A stretch of 64,000 nucleotides of DNA from positions 56,089 to 120,088 of the forward strand of contig JAGIAI010000006.1 of the NCBI GenBank assembly GCA_017744935.1. Direction: 5' to 3'. Positions 26,112 through 35,011 of the stretch are shown piece by piece. The notes beneath the pieces were generated by a model that worked only from the letters and a program-made list of their open reading frames with translations, searched no databases and was not told the DNA's origin. Position numbers and translations under genes: made by a program. Source of the DNA: Variovorax sp. (lineage in GTDB: Bacteria; Pseudomonadota; Gammaproteobacteria; Burkholderiales; Burkholderiaceae_C). Position 1 is the first letter of the stretch. Each line of letters begins with the position of its first letter.

Positions 26112-26966
26112 ATGCAGAAGAAGGTCGGTGTCGAGGCCATCAATGTGCGTTCGGGAACCACCACGCAGGCCAACAACATCCTCGGGACACTCGACCTAGG
26201 GCATCCGGTCGAAGACCTGGAAGACGGGCCTTCGGGGTGGATGCACGTTCGCACCGAGGTCGACGGCAAGGAGATCGAAGGCTTCGCCGTCAGCGAGCTC
26301 CACAAGACCGCCGCCTGGAACCCGCCGCCGCAGCCCACCTTCCGCCCACTTGAAAGCGATGCCCGCGAGGCGCTGTGCGATGCGGCCATCGCGCAGTGGA
26401 TCCGGTTCGACCGCGGCGAAGGCGAGGAGACCAAGGAGCCCTTCAGCAGCTTCATCGGCGCGATGTGGAAGCACTTCGGCGAGAAGTTCACCGGCAAGGA
26501 CCAGCAGATGCCCTGGTCGGCGGTCGCGATTTCGCTGATGGTGCGCAATGCCGCGGCCAATGGCTTCGAAGCCTACGGGCGGTTTCCCGAATCGACCGGA
26601 CATGCGCGGTACATCTGGTCCTCGATCCGTGCGATGGCAAGCGGCGACACGACGGCCACGTTCTGGGGCGTTCGGCGCAACAACCAGAAGCCGCTGGTCG
26701 GCGACATCATCGCGAACTGGCGCAACGATCCACACACCTACGACCAGTTCCTCGCCGCACAGGCGAATCCCCAGTGGCCCAGCCACACGGACATCGTGGT
26801 GGCGGTCGGGCCGAACATGTGCCTGGCGATCGGCGGCAACGTCCGCAACACCGTCTTCGCCACGCGCTACCAACTCGACAACAGCGGCTTTCTTTCAACG
26901 AACCAGCGCGTCGCGGGCGGCAAGCCCGTGGGCGAAGTCATCGCGCTGATGTCGAACCGCGCCTGA
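26112..26966 (+). CDS. SH3-like plus DUF2272 domain protein
   Basis: The 284-residue protein has an N-terminal bacterial SH3 domain (about residues 5-65, AINVRSGTTTQANNILG) and a DUF2272 domain (about 85-280). DUF2272 is a papain/NlpC-like fold; here PWSAVAISLMVRNAA occupies the active-site-helix position, with TGHARYIW and HTDIVVAVG after it. A serine stands where NlpC/P60 enzymes have cysteine. No signal peptide is present. The combination suggests binding or processing of cell-wall or peptide ligands. An AGGAGA site precedes the ATG. Function is unproven. Confidence 0.82.
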   Translation: MQKKVGVEAINVRSGTTTQANNILGTLDLGHPVEDLEDGPSGWMHVRTEVDGKEIEGFAVSELHKTAAWNPPPQPTFRPLESDAREALCDAAIAQWIRFDRGEGEETKEPFSSFIGAMWKHFGEKFTGKDQQMPWSAVAISLMVRNAAANGFEAYGRFPESTGHARYIWSSIRAMASGDTTATFWGVRRNNQKPLVGDIIANWRNDPHTYDQFLAAQANPQWPSHTDIVVAVGPNMCLAIGGNVRNTVFATRYQLDNSGFLSTNQRVAGGKPVGEVIALMSNRA

Positions 26967-27058
26967 CGCACGCCCGCGGCTGAGCAAGCCGCTGCCATCG
27001 CAAGCGGGCGCCGTCCCACACGCCGGCGGCGTCCGGGCGCCTAGGGTCGCGCCAGACC

Positions 27059-28036
27059 ATGCGCCCCGAGGCCGCCGCGATCACCGCCGACCCGATGCCC
27101 GTCGCAGCCGCTTCCGGCTGGCGGCGGTGGCGCCGCTGGCTCGTGTCGTTGTTCGCGGTGGTGGTGCTCGGGTTGCTGATCTTTCACGCGGGCAAGGTGG
27201 ACTGGGCCGGCGCATGGGCGGCGCTTCATCGCTATTCGCCACTGCTGCTGCTCGGGGTGTTGGGGTTGACGACTGCGAGCCACGCCGTCTACGGCTGCTT
27301 CGACCTGATCGGGCGGCAGCACACGCGCCACGGTCTGGCTCTCTGGCGCACCTGGGCGATCGCTGTGACGAGCTTCGCCTTCAATCTCAACCTGGGAGCG
27401 CTGGTGGGCAGCGTGGGCCTTCGCACCCGCCTTTACACGCGTGCGGGGCTCGACGAAGCGACCATCGCGCAGGTCGTGGCGTTGAGTCTTGCGACGAACT
27501 GGCTCGGCTACGCCCTGATCGCCGGAAGCCTCTTTGCATCAGGCACGATCCGCCCGCCGGGCGAAGCGCATCTCGGCATGAGCGCCTTCCGCGCGCTGGG
27601 GGTCCTGATGGTGCTGGTCGCGTTGGGTTACGTGGTGGCTTGCGCCCTCTCGCATGGACGCGAATGGCATTGGCGGGGCCGTACGCTCAAGCCGCCGTCG
27701 GGCCGCCTTGCGCTGCTGCAGCTTGCGCTGTCGTCCTGCCACTGGCTCCTGACGGGTACGGCCATGTACCTTCTGCTGGGGCGCCATGTGCCCTACACGA
27801 CCACGTTGGCCGTGCTGATGGCGGCCTCGATCGCCGGTGTGATCACACCCATCCCGGCAGGGCTCGGCGTGCTGGAGGCGGTCTATCTCGCGCTGCTGTC
27901 AGGCTCCGTGCGGCAGAGCGCGTTGATGGGCGCAGTCCTCGCCTATCGCGCGCTCTACTACCTGGTGCCGCTGGGTGGAGGTCTGCTGCTCTACATGCTG
28001 CTGGAGCGCCATGCGAGCGCCGTCAACTCGGATTGA
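27059..28036 (+). CDS. YbhN/LPG-synthase-TM-like membrane protein (UPF0104)
   Basis: The 325-residue protein has about eight membrane spans and belongs to the lysylphosphatidylglycerol-synthase TM domain family (UPF0104, E. coli YbhN). Recognisable segments are FNLNLGALVGSVGLRTRLYTRAGL, LSLATNWLGYALIAG and TPIPAGLGVLEAVYLALL. It lacks the soluble aminoacyl-transferase domain, so it is the flippase-like half only. Family members are thought to move or affect phospholipids. The start is uncertain: the first ATG is used, but one 12 codons later would also fit. Its end overlaps the convergent LysR gene by 14 bases. Confidence 0.88.
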   Translation: MRPEAAAITADPMPVAAASGWRRWRRWLVSLFAVVVLGLLIFHAGKVDWAGAWAALHRYSPLLLLGVLGLTTASHAVYGCFDLIGRQHTRHGLALWRTWAIAVTSFAFNLNLGALVGSVGLRTRLYTRAGLDEATIAQVVALSLATNWLGYALIAGSLFASGTIRPPGEAHLGMSAFRALGVLMVLVALGYVVACALSHGREWHWRGRTLKPPSGRLALLQLALSSCHWLLTGTAMYLLLGRHVPYTTTLAVLMAASIAGVITPIPAGLGVLEAVYLALLSGSVRQSALMGAVLAYRALYYLVPLGGGLLLYMLLERHASAVNSD

Positions 28037-28964
28037 CATCGGGCAGTCCCTGCCCTTGACCGACAAAGGCCTGCGCCAACATCTCGAGAAAGATTCGGCC
28101 GCCCGTGGTCAGCGTGCGACGCGAATGAAAAATTGCATTGATCGCGACGGAGGGCGGCTCCCACTCTGCAAGGACCACTTGCAGTCGCCCTGTCCGCAAC
28201 TCTCCCGCGCAAAGTGCCGCTGGCAATTGAGCGATGCCGATCCCGGCGAGCGCCGCATCTCGCGCCAGGACGAGGTCGTCGGTGATGAAGCGTGGAGCGA
28301 CCACCACATTCACCGCATCATTCCTGGGATGCGACAACTGCCAACGCGTCGGCGGTGAATTGAAAAGCCAGCCGACCACCGGACAAGCGCCAAGCTCCTG
28401 CGGCGTCGAGATAACGGGCAGCGATTCAAGCAATGCCGGCGCGGCCGCAAGGACGTAACGGTGTTCGGCCAGCTTGCGGGCAACGAGGCTGGAGTCCGGA
28501 AGCTCCTTCGAGCTGGGCTGAATCAGGAGGTCTACCGAATCGTCCAGGGTGCGGGGATAACCATCCGTCGTCAACTGCAGGATCAGGCCGGCTCGTGGAT
28601 ACCTGCGAATGAACTCGTTGGCAACGGCCGCGACAAGGCTCATGCCCAAAGCCCCCGGGCATTGAACGCGCAGTTCGCCAGTGGGTTCCTCAAGACTGTC
28701 GCGCGCAATGGACAGCGCGTCCTGCGCCAGCGTACGCATCGAAAGCCCATGTTCGTGAATTCGCCGCCCCACGTCGGTCACGAGAAACCTGCGGGCATTG
28801 CGCGAAACCAAGGTCACGCCAAGTTGGCGTTCCAGCACGGCGACACGGCGACTGAGGCGCGACACCGGGATATCGAAACGCCGGCTGGCGGCACTGAAGC
28901 CGCCCGCGTCGACAACAGCCACGAACGCCATCAGATCGTCGAAAACACCGCTCACTGTTTCCAT
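28023..28964 (-). CDS. LysR-family regulator
   Basis: The 313-residue LysR protein has the HTH segment GFSAASRRFDIPVSRLSRRVAVLE and an effector domain of the large YcjZ/DmlR-like subgroup. It is divergent from the next LysR gene with 219 bases between starts. The target is unknown; no adjacent divergent enzyme gene other than that LysR is present. Confidence 0.9.
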   Translation of the reverse strand: METVSGVFDDLMAFVAVVDAGGFSAASRRFDIPVSRLSRRVAVLERQLGVTLVSRNARRFLVTDVGRRIHEHGLSMRTLAQDALSIARDSLEEPTGELRVQCPGALGMSLVAAVANEFIRRYPRAGLILQLTTDGYPRTLDDSVDLLIQPSSKELPDSSLVARKLAEHRYVLAAAPALLESLPVISTPQELGACPVVGWLFNSPPTRWQLSHPRNDAVNVVVAPRFITDDLVLARDAALAGIGIAQLPAALCAGELRTGRLQVVLAEWEPPSVAINAIFHSRRTLTTGGRIFLEMLAQAFVGQGQGLPDVNPS

Positions 28965-29183
28965 GAAAGTCGCAGCCCCACCTTGAACTCAAGCCAACGT
29001 TACGTGAAGACCGGAGAAGTGCCGCGCGGGTAAGTGCGCAAATTCCAAGATGGCATCCCGATAACCAAACGGAGATCCGCCCATCAAGTCACGCTCACGA
29101 ACAGGGGAACCGCCAACCCAGGAAGCCCCGCGTGTCAGAATTCCCCGGCGTGCGGAGGTCGTCCCGAACGCCTGGTTCGACAA

Positions 29184-30068
29184 ATGAGAATTCGACAGTT
29201 ACAAACGTTTATCGCGGTGGTCGAACAGGGGAGCATTCATGCCGCTGCACGCGCCCTGGGTGTATCGCAACCCGCAGTCACCAAGACGATTCGAGAGCTT
29301 GAAGAGGGCCTCGGCGCCCCGCTGTTCGAGCGCAATTCAACGGGTGTGAGAGTTTCCCGCTACGGCGAGGTGTTCGAGCCACGCGCGCGGCTGCTGCTCG
29401 AAGAAGCGCGACGCGCCAAAGAGGAAGTCGCGCAGATGCGCGACGCAAATGCCGGACGCGTGGCAATCGGCATCACCACTTCCGTCGCGACAAGCATCCT
29501 GCCCTTTGCGTACAAGGGACTGCGCGCAGAACTTCCTGCTTGTGAAATCGAGGTCACAGAAGGAACCTTCCCGGCGTTGCTCAAGGATCTGCGCAATGGC
29601 ACGTTCGATTTCGTCGTCGCGCATCAGGCCTTGCCCACGCGCGATGCGCGGTTCGGCTACATCGAACTGTTCGACGTCGACGTATTCATCTGCGCCAGAC
29701 GATCCAACCCGCTCATTCATGCGCGCTCGCTTCACGAGCTGCAGGACGCAGAGTGGATCCTTGCGCAATTCGGCTCTCGCGACGACACGGATTCGCTCTT
29801 TGCGGCCTGCGGATTGAAGACGCCGCAACGAATCGTGTATGTGCACTCGGTGGCGGTGGGCTTGAGTCTCCTGTCTGAGTCGGACATGGTCGCACCTCTC
29901 GTGGAACCCGTCTTTCGATCGCTGCCCAGGGATCTCGACATCGGTGTCATCCGGTTTCGCGAGACGCTCCTTCCCACCAAGGTGTGCGTCATCTACCGAC
30001 AGGGCGAGTCGCTGACGCCAGTCGCGCGGCAATTCGTTGCGCACTTCAAAAAAGCCCGCAACGGCTAG
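29184..30068 (+). CDS. LysR-family regulator
   Basis: The 294-residue LysR protein has the HTH SIHAAARALGVSQPAVTKTIRELE and an effector domain of the GbpR/CynR-like type. I start at ATG 29184 because the HTH begins there; longer in-frame translation upstream looks non-coding. It is convergent with the tannase gene, ending 50 bases from its stop. Genes of this kind next to tannases often regulate them, but a divergent MarR at the tannase promoter is the more direct candidate. Confidence 0.9.
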   Translation: MRIRQLQTFIAVVEQGSIHAAARALGVSQPAVTKTIRELEEGLGAPLFERNSTGVRVSRYGEVFEPRARLLLEEARRAKEEVAQMRDANAGRVAIGITTSVATSILPFAYKGLRAELPACEIEVTEGTFPALLKDLRNGTFDFVVAHQALPTRDARFGYIELFDVDVFICARRSNPLIHARSLHELQDAEWILAQFGSRDDTDSLFAACGLKTPQRIVYVHSVAVGLSLLSESDMVAPLVEPVFRSLPRDLDIGVIRFRETLLPTKVCVIYRQGESLTPVARQFVAHFKKARNG

Positions 30069-30072
30069 CCGC

Positions 30073-30098
30073 GTTCAGGATGCAGGTTCAGGATGCAG
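30073..30098. repeat. 13-bp perfect tandem duplication
   Basis: The unit GTTCAGGATGCAG occurs twice, back to back, in the 50-base space between the LysR stop and the convergent tannase stop. It looks like a recent slippage duplication. No terminator-like hairpin is seen in this interval. Confidence 0.9.
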
Positions 30099-30118
30099 CG
30101 CTTGTCTCGCCCGTCCCC

Positions 30119-31912
30119 TTACTGGCAGACGAAATTCTCGGCCTTCTCGATGTCGCCGCTGCCCTTGTAGCGCGCCACCTTCGGGTAGGCGCACAGCGGA
30201 CGGGTGCGATCGGGGGCCCAGCTCGCGGGCACGTCGGCGTTCACGCCGCCCGCATTGCCGGTGCCGCGCGCGGTAGCCACGACCGAATCCGCGATCTCAC
30301 CCTTCTCGACCCAGTTGACGAGCGGTGTGAGCATGTCGAACTGGTCGGTGGTCGGGCCGCCGCTGCAATGGTTCATGCCCGGCACGCGATAGAAGCGCGC
30401 GAAGTTCGAGGCATCGCCACCGTTGGCCGCCATGAGTTCGTTGTACCAGCGCTGCGTGTCGTCGCTCGAGAAGATCGGATCGCTCGTGCCGTGATAGACC
30501 ATTGCCTTCGCACCGCGCTTCTTCAGCTTGCTGAGGTCGCTCGGATTCGGCGGCGTCATGAAGGACAGCGAGTTCTCGGTGTAGAGCGAGTCAGTGGAAG
30601 TGATCTTCGCGAGGATCGTGTCGATGTTCGACGTGAGCGTGAAGGTCGCGCCGACAAAACCCGCTTGGGTCTCCGGCGGCACCTGCCAGATGAAGCCGAC
30701 TGCACCCGAGTCCAGGTTGAGCGAGTTGCTGAACTTCCAGCTCGACCAGCCATTGGTGCCCAGCCCGGCATCGAACGGGAAGCTCGAATAGAACTTCTTG
30801 CCGTTGCCGTCGAGCGCACCCGCGAAGAGCTGGCCGATGCGCTGCTTCTGGGCTGTCGACAGGCAGGTGCCGTCGCGCGAAGTGCTGCAGGTCGGCACGT
30901 CCCTGTCGAGATTGAATGCCGCCTGGCAGGCACCCGTGTCCTGCACCAGACCGTCGGTTGCACCGTCGAGCGCGTCGCACTTGGCGAGCACCGCGTTCGA
31001 CACCAGCGTCCGTTCGGCCTGCGTGAAGCCAGTGCCGAGGTTTGCCGCGGTCATTGCCGTCGTATCGGCGAGCGCATAGTAGTTCTGCGCGCCGACGATG
31101 TTCGCCGCGGCGGCGAGCGGCAGCCGGAAGCCCGGGTCGCCGACGAGGAAGCCGTCGTAGTCGTCCGGGTAGCGCGACATCGCCACCATGGTGTGGCGCC
31201 CGCCATTGGAGCAACCACCGAAGTACGAGCGGTCCGGGCCCTTGCCGTAGGCCGATGCGATCAGCGCCTTCGCCATCGGCGTGAGCTTGGCGACCGCCTG
31301 GTAGCCGTAGTCGAGGCGCGCCTGCGGATCGAGGCCGAAGAACGGTCCGAGGGCCGCCTGGTGCCCCGCGTCAGAACTGATTACCGCAAAACCCATGTTC
31401 AGCGCGTTGTCCAGCGCCCCACCCCCGTTGATGGCTCCGGTCGCGGTGGCGACGCTGCCGTCGATGCCGCCGTTGGCCTGGTAGAAGAAGCGCCCGTTCC
31501 AGTTGGCGGGCAGGCGCATCTCGAAGCCGATGGCATAGGGCTGCGAATCGGCGCCGGTGCGCGGATACATCGAGCCTTTCACCTGGCAATGCGCGCCGAC
31601 CGCCTTGCCCGCCACTGTCAGCGTGCCTGCCGTGATCGAGTTGGCCACGGTGATCGTCGTGTTCGCGAAAGTGAAGCCAGCGAGCGAGGCGCAGTCCTTG
31701 AGCGCCGCGCCCACCGCGACACCCAGCACAGGCAAGGTTTCGGCCGGTGGTGTGGTCGTCGTGCCGCCCGAGGCCGGCGGCGTGGTGTTGCCGCCGCTCG
31801 ACGTCGAGGTGCCGGTCGACTGTGTTGGGAAGAAACCGTTGCTGCCACCACCACCGCAGGCGGCTAGCAACGTGGCGACGAGGGCCAGAGATGCTGCTGA
31901 TGTTGTCTTCAA
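30119..31912 (-). CDS. tannase/feruloyl-esterase family lipoprotein
   Basis: The 597-residue protein belongs to the tannase/feruloyl esterase family, which cleaves ester bonds of galloyl or hydroxycinnamoyl compounds. The nucleophile elbow is GGCSNGG with Ser235 and the characteristic adjacent Cys234; HGTSDPIFS holds the Asp and MNHCSGGP the His with its paired Cys. A lipobox LLAAC puts the lipidated Cys at residue 19, followed by a glycine-rich and Thr/Ser/Pro-rich linker to about 58. I use the TTG start at 31912 because a GAGGAGA site lies just before it; ATG codons upstream would spoil the signal peptide. A MarR gene is divergent across a palindromic operator. Confidence 0.92.
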   Translation of the reverse strand: MKTTSAASLALVATLLAACGGGGSNGFFPTQSTGTSTSSGGNTTPPASGGTTTTPPAETLPVLGVAVGAALKDCASLAGFTFANTTITVANSITAGTLTVAGKAVGAHCQVKGSMYPRTGADSQPYAIGFEMRLPANWNGRFFYQANGGIDGSVATATGAINGGGALDNALNMGFAVISSDAGHQAALGPFFGLDPQARLDYGYQAVAKLTPMAKALIASAYGKGPDRSYFGGCSNGGRHTMVAMSRYPDDYDGFLVGDPGFRLPLAAAANIVGAQNYYALADTTAMTAANLGTGFTQAERTLVSNAVLAKCDALDGATDGLVQDTGACQAAFNLDRDVPTCSTSRDGTCLSTAQKQRIGQLFAGALDGNGKKFYSSFPFDAGLGTNGWSSWKFSNSLNLDSGAVGFIWQVPPETQAGFVGATFTLTSNIDTILAKITSTDSLYTENSLSFMTPPNPSDLSKLKKRGAKAMVYHGTSDPIFSSDDTQRWYNELMAANGGDASNFARFYRVPGMNHCSGGPTTDQFDMLTPLVNWVEKGEIADSVVATARGTGNAGGVNADVPASWAPDRTRPLCAYPKVARYKGSGDIEKAENFVCQ

Positions 31913-31946
31913 GTTTGTCTCCTCTGACGCATGCATGGGCGTCAAC

Positions 31947-31965
31947 TAGTTAATCTAATTAACTA
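31947..31965. promoter_or_regulatory. palindromic operator between tannase and marR genes
   Basis: A perfect inverted repeat, TAGTTAAT-CTA-ATTAACTA, lies 34 bases upstream of the tannase start and 111 bases upstream of the divergent MarR gene, in the only strongly AT-rich stretch nearby. Size and symmetry fit a MarR dimer site. Binding would repress the tannase promoter. Confidence 0.65.
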
Positions 31966-32076
31966 TGTGGAGTAACCAATCTATGGTTTACACCGACTCC
32001 AAGAGACATGGAATGAAGTTGACCAACAACTAAAGTTCAGCGATAGAACAAAGAGGTGTAACGCGACAATCGGCCG

Positions 32077-32559
32077 ATGCCCAGGAACAAAAACGCTCCC
32101 CTCGACGCCACGCCCGCGGGCCGGCTGGTTGAAGCCTCACTGCACCGGGTGTTCGGCTACCAGCTCGCGCAGGCGTCCATCGTCACGGACGCGGTCTTCA
32201 CCGAGCAGGTGGGCGGCCCTCACGAGTTGCGGCCAGTCGAATACACGGTGCTCGCGCTGATTCACGAGAACCCCGATGTGTCGGCGGCAAGGCTTGCCAA
32301 GGCGCTCGCGGTGACCGCACCCAACATCGCTGCATGGATCGACCGGCTGGAGAAGCGCGGCCTGATCCGCCGCATTCCACATGCGACCGATCGGCGCGCG
32401 CAGCATCTGCGCACCACGCCGGCAGGCGCAACCCTCGTGACGAAGGCTACGCAGTCGGTACTCAAGGGTGAGGATGAAGCGCTCGCATCGCTCACCCAGG
32501 GTGAGCGGATGATCCTGATCGAACTGCTTCACAAGGTCGCGAACTGCCGCAGCGCCTGA
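32077..32559 (+). CDS. MarR-family regulator
   Basis: The 160-residue MarR protein has the winged helix (VSAARLAKALAVTAPNIAAWIDRLEKRGLIRR, then the wing with TDRRAQHLRTTPAG) and flanking dimerisation helices. MarR proteins are usually repressors released by phenolic ligands. Being divergent from the tannase-family esterase gene and facing a 19-base palindrome, it probably senses a phenolic acid ester or product. Confidence 0.92.
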   Translation: MPRNKNAPLDATPAGRLVEASLHRVFGYQLAQASIVTDAVFTEQVGGPHELRPVEYTVLALIHENPDVSAARLAKALAVTAPNIAAWIDRLEKRGLIRRIPHATDRRAQHLRTTPAGATLVTKATQSVLKGEDEALASLTQGERMILIELLHKVANCRSA

Positions 32560-32583
32560 GGACGCAGCGGCCAGCCCCGACCC

Positions 32584-33765
32584 TCAGCGCAGGATCCGCG
32601 TCAATTCCAGCGACTCGCTGGTCAGGCCGATATAGGCGCGGCGATATTGCGCCTCGAACTTCACCACGCGGCCGATGTCCTGCGCATAGAAAGCCGTTGC
32701 TTCGAAGGGCAGCGCCTGTGCGGGCCCGACCCCGACCGCAGCGTACATCCAGCCCTTGTAGGTGATCTTCGTTGCCTTCAGCGACGCGCCATCGACATCG
32801 AACGTCGAATCGCCGAGGACCGTTGCGTCCAGCTCGTAGCGGGCCTTCTCGCCGTTCGAAGCGATGTATTCCTCGTGCCACCGCATGCCGGACCGGAGGT
32901 CCTTGCGTCCCCAGCCGCCGGGCGGGGAGGATGAATCGAAGAGGCCGCCAAGCGGCGAACTCACGGAGAGCACCTTTCCGTCGAGCGACTCGATCCGGCT
33001 TCCCTGGTTGAAGATCAGGCGGTCGCTCTCGATCCTGTCGACCTGATAGAGCACGGTCGAACGGGTGCCGGTGAGTTTGTCTACCAGCACGTACTCCAGT
33101 GCATCTCCCCTGCGCAGGGCCGCGCCCGTGACGGTAAGCGCCGCGGGCGCTTGCGGGGTCAGCACGACGGGCACGGCCGGCGCAGGCAACGGTGCCGGCG
33201 CATTCGCGACGGGCTGCTCCACGGCGGCTGGCTCTTGCACTGGGCTCGCGACTGGCTTCTTTTCAACCGGAAGAGCAGCCACGGCGGGCGCCGCCCCCGG
33301 GGCCGTCGCCCGCACGAACGTACCCACCACCAGGCCATCGTCCCGGTTTCCGCTTCGGTCATACGCGCGCTCCTGGCCGAAGACGAGCTGGACCCAGGTC
33401 GGATAGGTGAATGCCGCCCCGGTCCCGACGTCGATGGCCGCACCGATGACGCCCCCGATCACGACGTTGCCAGCAAGCCCCGCGTTCGCACGCGAAACGG
33501 CCTGGCCCATCGCCGGTGGCTGGCCCGCGAGCGCGCACTTGATCGACAGATTGCCGCCTGAGCGGCGAACCACCGCGCTTTCGCCGGAGCGGACGAAGGA
33601 CGAGCCCTTGTCGTTTTGAAGTTCGCATTCCGCACCCGGAATCGCGGCACCGCCATCGACGATGGTCTCGACCTTGATCGACTGGTCAGTGCCCTGGGTG
33701 ACCGATGCACACCCCCCCGTTGCCAATGCGGTGAACAACATCGCAACCGCGCCCAATCTCCTCAT
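32584..33765 (-). CDS. lipoprotein of unknown function
   Basis: The 393-residue protein has a lipoprotein signal with lipobox ATGGC, a first conserved domain (about 20-150, SVTQGTDQSIKVETIVDGG and TYPTWVQLVFGQERAYDRS), a proline- and alanine-rich linker (about 160-220), and a C-terminal beta-rich domain (about 225-390, ALEYVLVDKLTGTR). The N-terminal part recalls small lipoproteins widespread in Burkholderiales that hold a SVTQGT motif. It ends 25 bases after the convergent MarR gene. Probably outer-membrane anchored. Function unknown. Confidence 0.82.
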   Translation of the reverse strand: MRRLGAVAMLFTALATGGCASVTQGTDQSIKVETIVDGGAAIPGAECELQNDKGSSFVRSGESAVVRRSGGNLSIKCALAGQPPAMGQAVSRANAGLAGNVVIGGVIGAAIDVGTGAAFTYPTWVQLVFGQERAYDRSGNRDDGLVVGTFVRATAPGAAPAVAALPVEKKPVASPVQEPAAVEQPVANAPAPLPAPAVPVVLTPQAPAALTVTGAALRRGDALEYVLVDKLTGTRSTVLYQVDRIESDRLIFNQGSRIESLDGKVLSVSSPLGGLFDSSSPPGGWGRKDLRSGMRWHEEYIASNGEKARYELDATVLGDSTFDVDGASLKATKITYKGWMYAAVGVGPAQALPFEATAFYAQDIGRVVKFEAQYRRAYIGLTSESLELTRILR

Positions 33766-33836
33766 CCACCACCTCGTTCTTGAATGTAAGCAAATGAGTC
33801 TAGGGCAAGACGGGCGGCCCGAGATGGTGGTTTGCG

Positions 33837-35009
33837 CTACTCCAGTACGCCGAGATCGACCACCTCGAAGGCCCAGAATCCCAGCAGCACGTGGGACACC
33901 GACACGCCGATGAGCCCGCCCTGCCGCGCATAGAGCCAGCCCCAGAACAGCCCCGCCACGAAGGCGACCACCGCCAGCCCCGGCGACACGTACAGGTGCG
34001 CGGCCGAGAAGATGATGTTCGCGCCGACGATCGCGAGCCAGGTGCTCCAGCGCCCGGTGAGGAAGTGCGACAGCGGCCCCTGCACGCCACCGCGATAGAT
34101 CAGCTCCTGAAAGGGCGCAAACACCACGTAGGCTGCGGCCAGCCACGGGTTGAAGCCGTTCCCGGACGACGATGGCGAGAACATCTGGAACAGCGGCTGC
34201 CCGTGCATGGCAGGCACCCAGGTCACGAGCGCGAGCTTCAGCAGCACGGTGGCGGCCATCAAGGGCAACGTGAACAGCACCGCCTCGCGCACGTGCGGGC
34301 CCGCGTTCTCGGTCGTCAGCCCGAAGAAGCGGGCCGGATACCGCGACACCCGCACGAAGACGAACATGATCGCGCAGCAGACGAAGATCGCGGGCACGGT
34401 GACGAACTCGCTGTGGCCGAAGGTCTCCTTGACGCGCATCGCGGTGCCGAGCACCCAGGTGTAGAGGGTGTAGGCCATGATGAGCAGCAGCGTGAAGCGG
34501 CCCATCACGGCACGCGTGCGTTCCTGCGCCAGGATGCGGTCGGCCGAAGCCGCGGCATTTGCGCTGGTCACGCGCAGCCGCTCGGCCACCAGCGCGCCGA
34601 TGTCCATCAGCACCGGCACCAGAGACGGTCGCGATGCGGCGAGGTGCACGATGTCGGACAGCGGCAGCGAGAGGCCGCGCACCGGGCCCTCGGCGCGCAC
34701 CGTCGCCGAGCGCGGCACGAGGTCGAACAGCGCCATCTCGCCGATCGAATCGCCGGGGCCGACGCGGTTGATGAGGTGCTCGTCGCCGTTCACGCCGCGC
34801 TTGAGCACCTGCGCCTGGCCGTGCTCGATGATGAGCAGCTCTTCCGGCGTGTCGCCTTCGCGCACCAGGTCGACGCCGTCCGCGTAGTCGACCCAACGGG
34901 TGCTGTGGGCCAGTGCTCCAAGGTCGGCGGCGCTGCATCGGCGGAAGATAGCGCAGCGGCCCAGGAGCGCCCTGGCGTCGTCCTCCAGTTCGACGGTGGG
35001 GGTGCTCAT
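33837..35009 (-). CDS. cyclic-nucleotide-binding domain fused to CPBP (Abi) intramembrane protease-like domain
   Basis: The 390-residue protein starts with a cNMP-binding beta-roll (about residues 15-130; VGPGDSIGEMALFDLVPRSATVRAEG is the phosphate-binding cassette) and continues into about eight membrane spans with CPBP-family motifs near the C-terminus. Motif 1 reads QELIYR (Gln301, Glu302, Arg306) instead of EExxxR, motif 2 FSAAH is intact (Phe334, His338), and motif 3 is HVLLG (His373, Gly377) instead of HxxxN. The protease may therefore be weakened or inactive. The ATG comes two bases after the MFS stop, so the two are one operon. The fusion suggests nucleotide-gated membrane function. 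Confidence 0.88.
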   Translation of the reverse strand: MSTPTVELEDDARALLGRCAIFRRCSAADLGALAHSTRWVDYADGVDLVREGDTPEELLIIEHGQAQVLKRGVNGDEHLINRVGPGDSIGEMALFDLVPRSATVRAEGPVRGLSLPLSDIVHLAASRPSLVPVLMDIGALVAERLRVTSANAAASADRILAQERTRAVMGRFTLLLIMAYTLYTWVLGTAMRVKETFGHSEFVTVPAIFVCCAIMFVFVRVSRYPARFFGLTTENAGPHVREAVLFTLPLMAATVLLKLALVTWVPAMHGQPLFQMFSPSSSGNGFNPWLAAAYVVFAPFQELIYRGGVQGPLSHFLTGRWSTWLAIVGANIIFSAAHLYVSPGLAVVAFVAGLFWGWLYARQGGLIGVSVSHVLLGFWAFEVVDLGVLE

Positions 35010-35011
35010 GG

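Noticed and set aside
29984..31867. 627-codon plus-strand frame
   Set aside because: Antisense to the tannase gene, Arg/Val-rich and without domain; the tannase has motifs, lipobox and ribosome site.
32584..34938. Single long frame joining the lipoprotein to upstream sequence
   Set aside because: The region upstream of 33765 lies within the antiparallel-frame shadow of the cNMP-CPBP gene; the lipoprotein signal peptide marks the true start.
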